From the NCBI GenBank assembly GCA_036518955.1, contig DATDMG010000123.1:1-12643 (forward strand): a DNA stretch of 12,643 bases, in the 5' to 3' direction. The notes under the pieces are model-generated. The model was not told the origin of the DNA, did not search any database, and saw nothing but the letters and a program-made list of their open reading frames with translations. Made by a program: the position numbers and the translations under genes. Of this stretch, positions 12,239-12,643 are shown in pieces (the first letter of the stretch is position 1; every line of letters begins with the position of its first letter). The DNA is from DATDMG01 sp036518955. GTDB lineage: Bacteria > Actinomycetota > Actinomycetes > Actinomycetales > Kineosporiaceae.

Positions 12239-12244
12239 CTGGGG

Positions 12245-12643
12245 ATGGTGTTCGAGGTGATCGCGACGTCGGCCACGCGGGTCGATCCCGCGTTCGCGGA
12301 GCCGACCCTGACGGAGCCGGGTACAGCCCCCGCCGCCACGCCGGATCGGGTCGAGCCCGACGGTCCGGATCGTCCGGCGCCGACGGACGGCCCGGGCGAG
12401 GGCGGCCGGGAGGGGTCGAGCTCCGGGCCTGCCGCTCCAGCCCCGGTGGCCACCGCTCAGGCCGGCGCCCCCGCACCCGGAGTCACCGACCTCGACATCA
12501 CCCATGTCGAGGTCCAGGGCACCGCGACGGCCGGTTCCGCCGCCGATGCGGTGCCCGCCGCGCCCCCGGCGCGCCGGGCCATGCCCCGAGCGGTGATCGG
12601 TCAGCTGCTGCGGTCGGCCGTCTCGTTGCAGGCCGAGGGCGTG
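12245..12643 (+). CDS. Unrecognised protein with disordered N-terminus, cut by the window end
   Basis: The first 133 codons of a gene that continues past the right edge. I do not recognise the family. Residues 1-110 are rich in Pro, Ala, Glu, Gly and Thr with low complexity, and are probably disordered; there is no signal peptide or membrane segment. From about residue 110 the sequence becomes basic and then helix-like (RRAMPRAVIGQLLRSAVSLQ), which looks like the start of a folded domain. The ATG is supported by AAAGGAG 6 nt upstream, and the frame has the expected G/C-rich third positions. The divergent neighbour is a glycosyltransferase. Assigning a function would require the sequence beyond the window. 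Confidence 0.65.
   Translation, partial: MVFEVIATSATRVDPAFAEPTLTEPGTAPAATPDRVEPDGPDRPAPTDGPGEGGREGSSSGPAAPAPVATAQAGAPAPGVTDLDITHVEVQGTATAGSAADAVPAAPPARRAMPRAVIGQLLRSAVSLQAEGV

Larger units (their letters stand above)
11941..12244. other. Divergent intergenic region of about 300 bp
   Basis: This gap between the glycosyltransferase and the right-edge gene is visibly less GC-rich around 12010-12060 than the rest of the window. It holds an inverted repeat (11963-11984), a minus-strand TTGACT (12025-12020), two plus-strand TAGCGT hexamers (12045-12050, 12159-12164), a short inverted repeat (12144-12156), a 28-codon frame (12059-12145) and a 10-bp direct repeat, GGAGCTGGGG, at 12212-12221 and 12235-12244. 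No tRNA or known structured RNA is recognised. Confidence 0.6.

Noticed and set aside
12022..12505. Minus-strand frames opposite the right-edge gene.
   Set aside because: They lack a ribosome-binding site and recognisable motifs; the plus-strand frame has AAAGGAG before its ATG and continues past the window end.

Overview
The window is chromosomal DNA from a very GC-rich actinomycete. The basis is pervasive G/C in third codon positions, GTG starts, GC-rich hairpins without U-tracts, and a gene order (stand-alone nuoD-like gene, paired bacterial PH-domain genes, MidA-type methyltransferase, Rossmann/DUF2520 gene, panC, nadC-like gene) that I recognise in outline from actinomycete housekeeping regions. 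I cannot name the genus. I see no insertion sequence, phage gene, tRNA, rRNA or CRISPR array.

Layout. Positions 27-1229 (-) encode a NuoD/49-kDa-type complex I subunit without visible nuo partners. Divergent from it, 1271-1804 and 1801-3342 (+) form an overlapping pair of membrane proteins with bPH2 (YdbS/YdbT-type) domains. The second overlaps by 84 bp the convergent gene 3259-4272 (-), a MidA/NDUFAF7-family methyltransferase. Back to back with that gene is 4271-6766 (+), a four-domain dimethylglycine/sarcosine dehydrogenase-like flavoenzyme. After a strong hairpin comes 6856-7620 (-), a class I SAM methyltransferase of unknown substrate, back to back with 7619-8572 (+), a Rossmann/DUF2520 protein, followed by panC (8755-9669) and a nadC homologue (9808-10746). 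A tandem-repeat hairpin region separates these from a convergent GT-B glycosyltransferase (10837-11940, -). A divergent intergenic region of about 300 bp leads to a gene that runs off the right end (12245-12643, +).

How the genes may work together. DUF2520 plus panC suggests pantothenate synthesis, because DUF2520 proteins are, as I recall, related to the alternative ketopantoate reductase PanG. The MidA-family enzyme lies near a NuoD whose HRGAEK motif holds the arginine equivalent to the one dimethylated by NDUFAF7 in mitochondrial complex I, so a modifier-substrate pair is plausible. That NuoD has Trp where the quinone-contacting Tyr normally sits.

The most striking anomaly is the NadC homologue. 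It keeps the fold signatures and length, but several substrate-binding residues (the Lys of RKTTPG, the His of NHR, the Lys of IKDNH, the Glu and Asp of EVE/LDN) are replaced. It is unlikely to be an ordinary quinolinate phosphoribosyltransferase. Two divergent gene pairs share overlapping CATG start codons, and their plus-strand members have -10-like hexamers 6-8 nt before the ATG, which suggests leaderless transcription.
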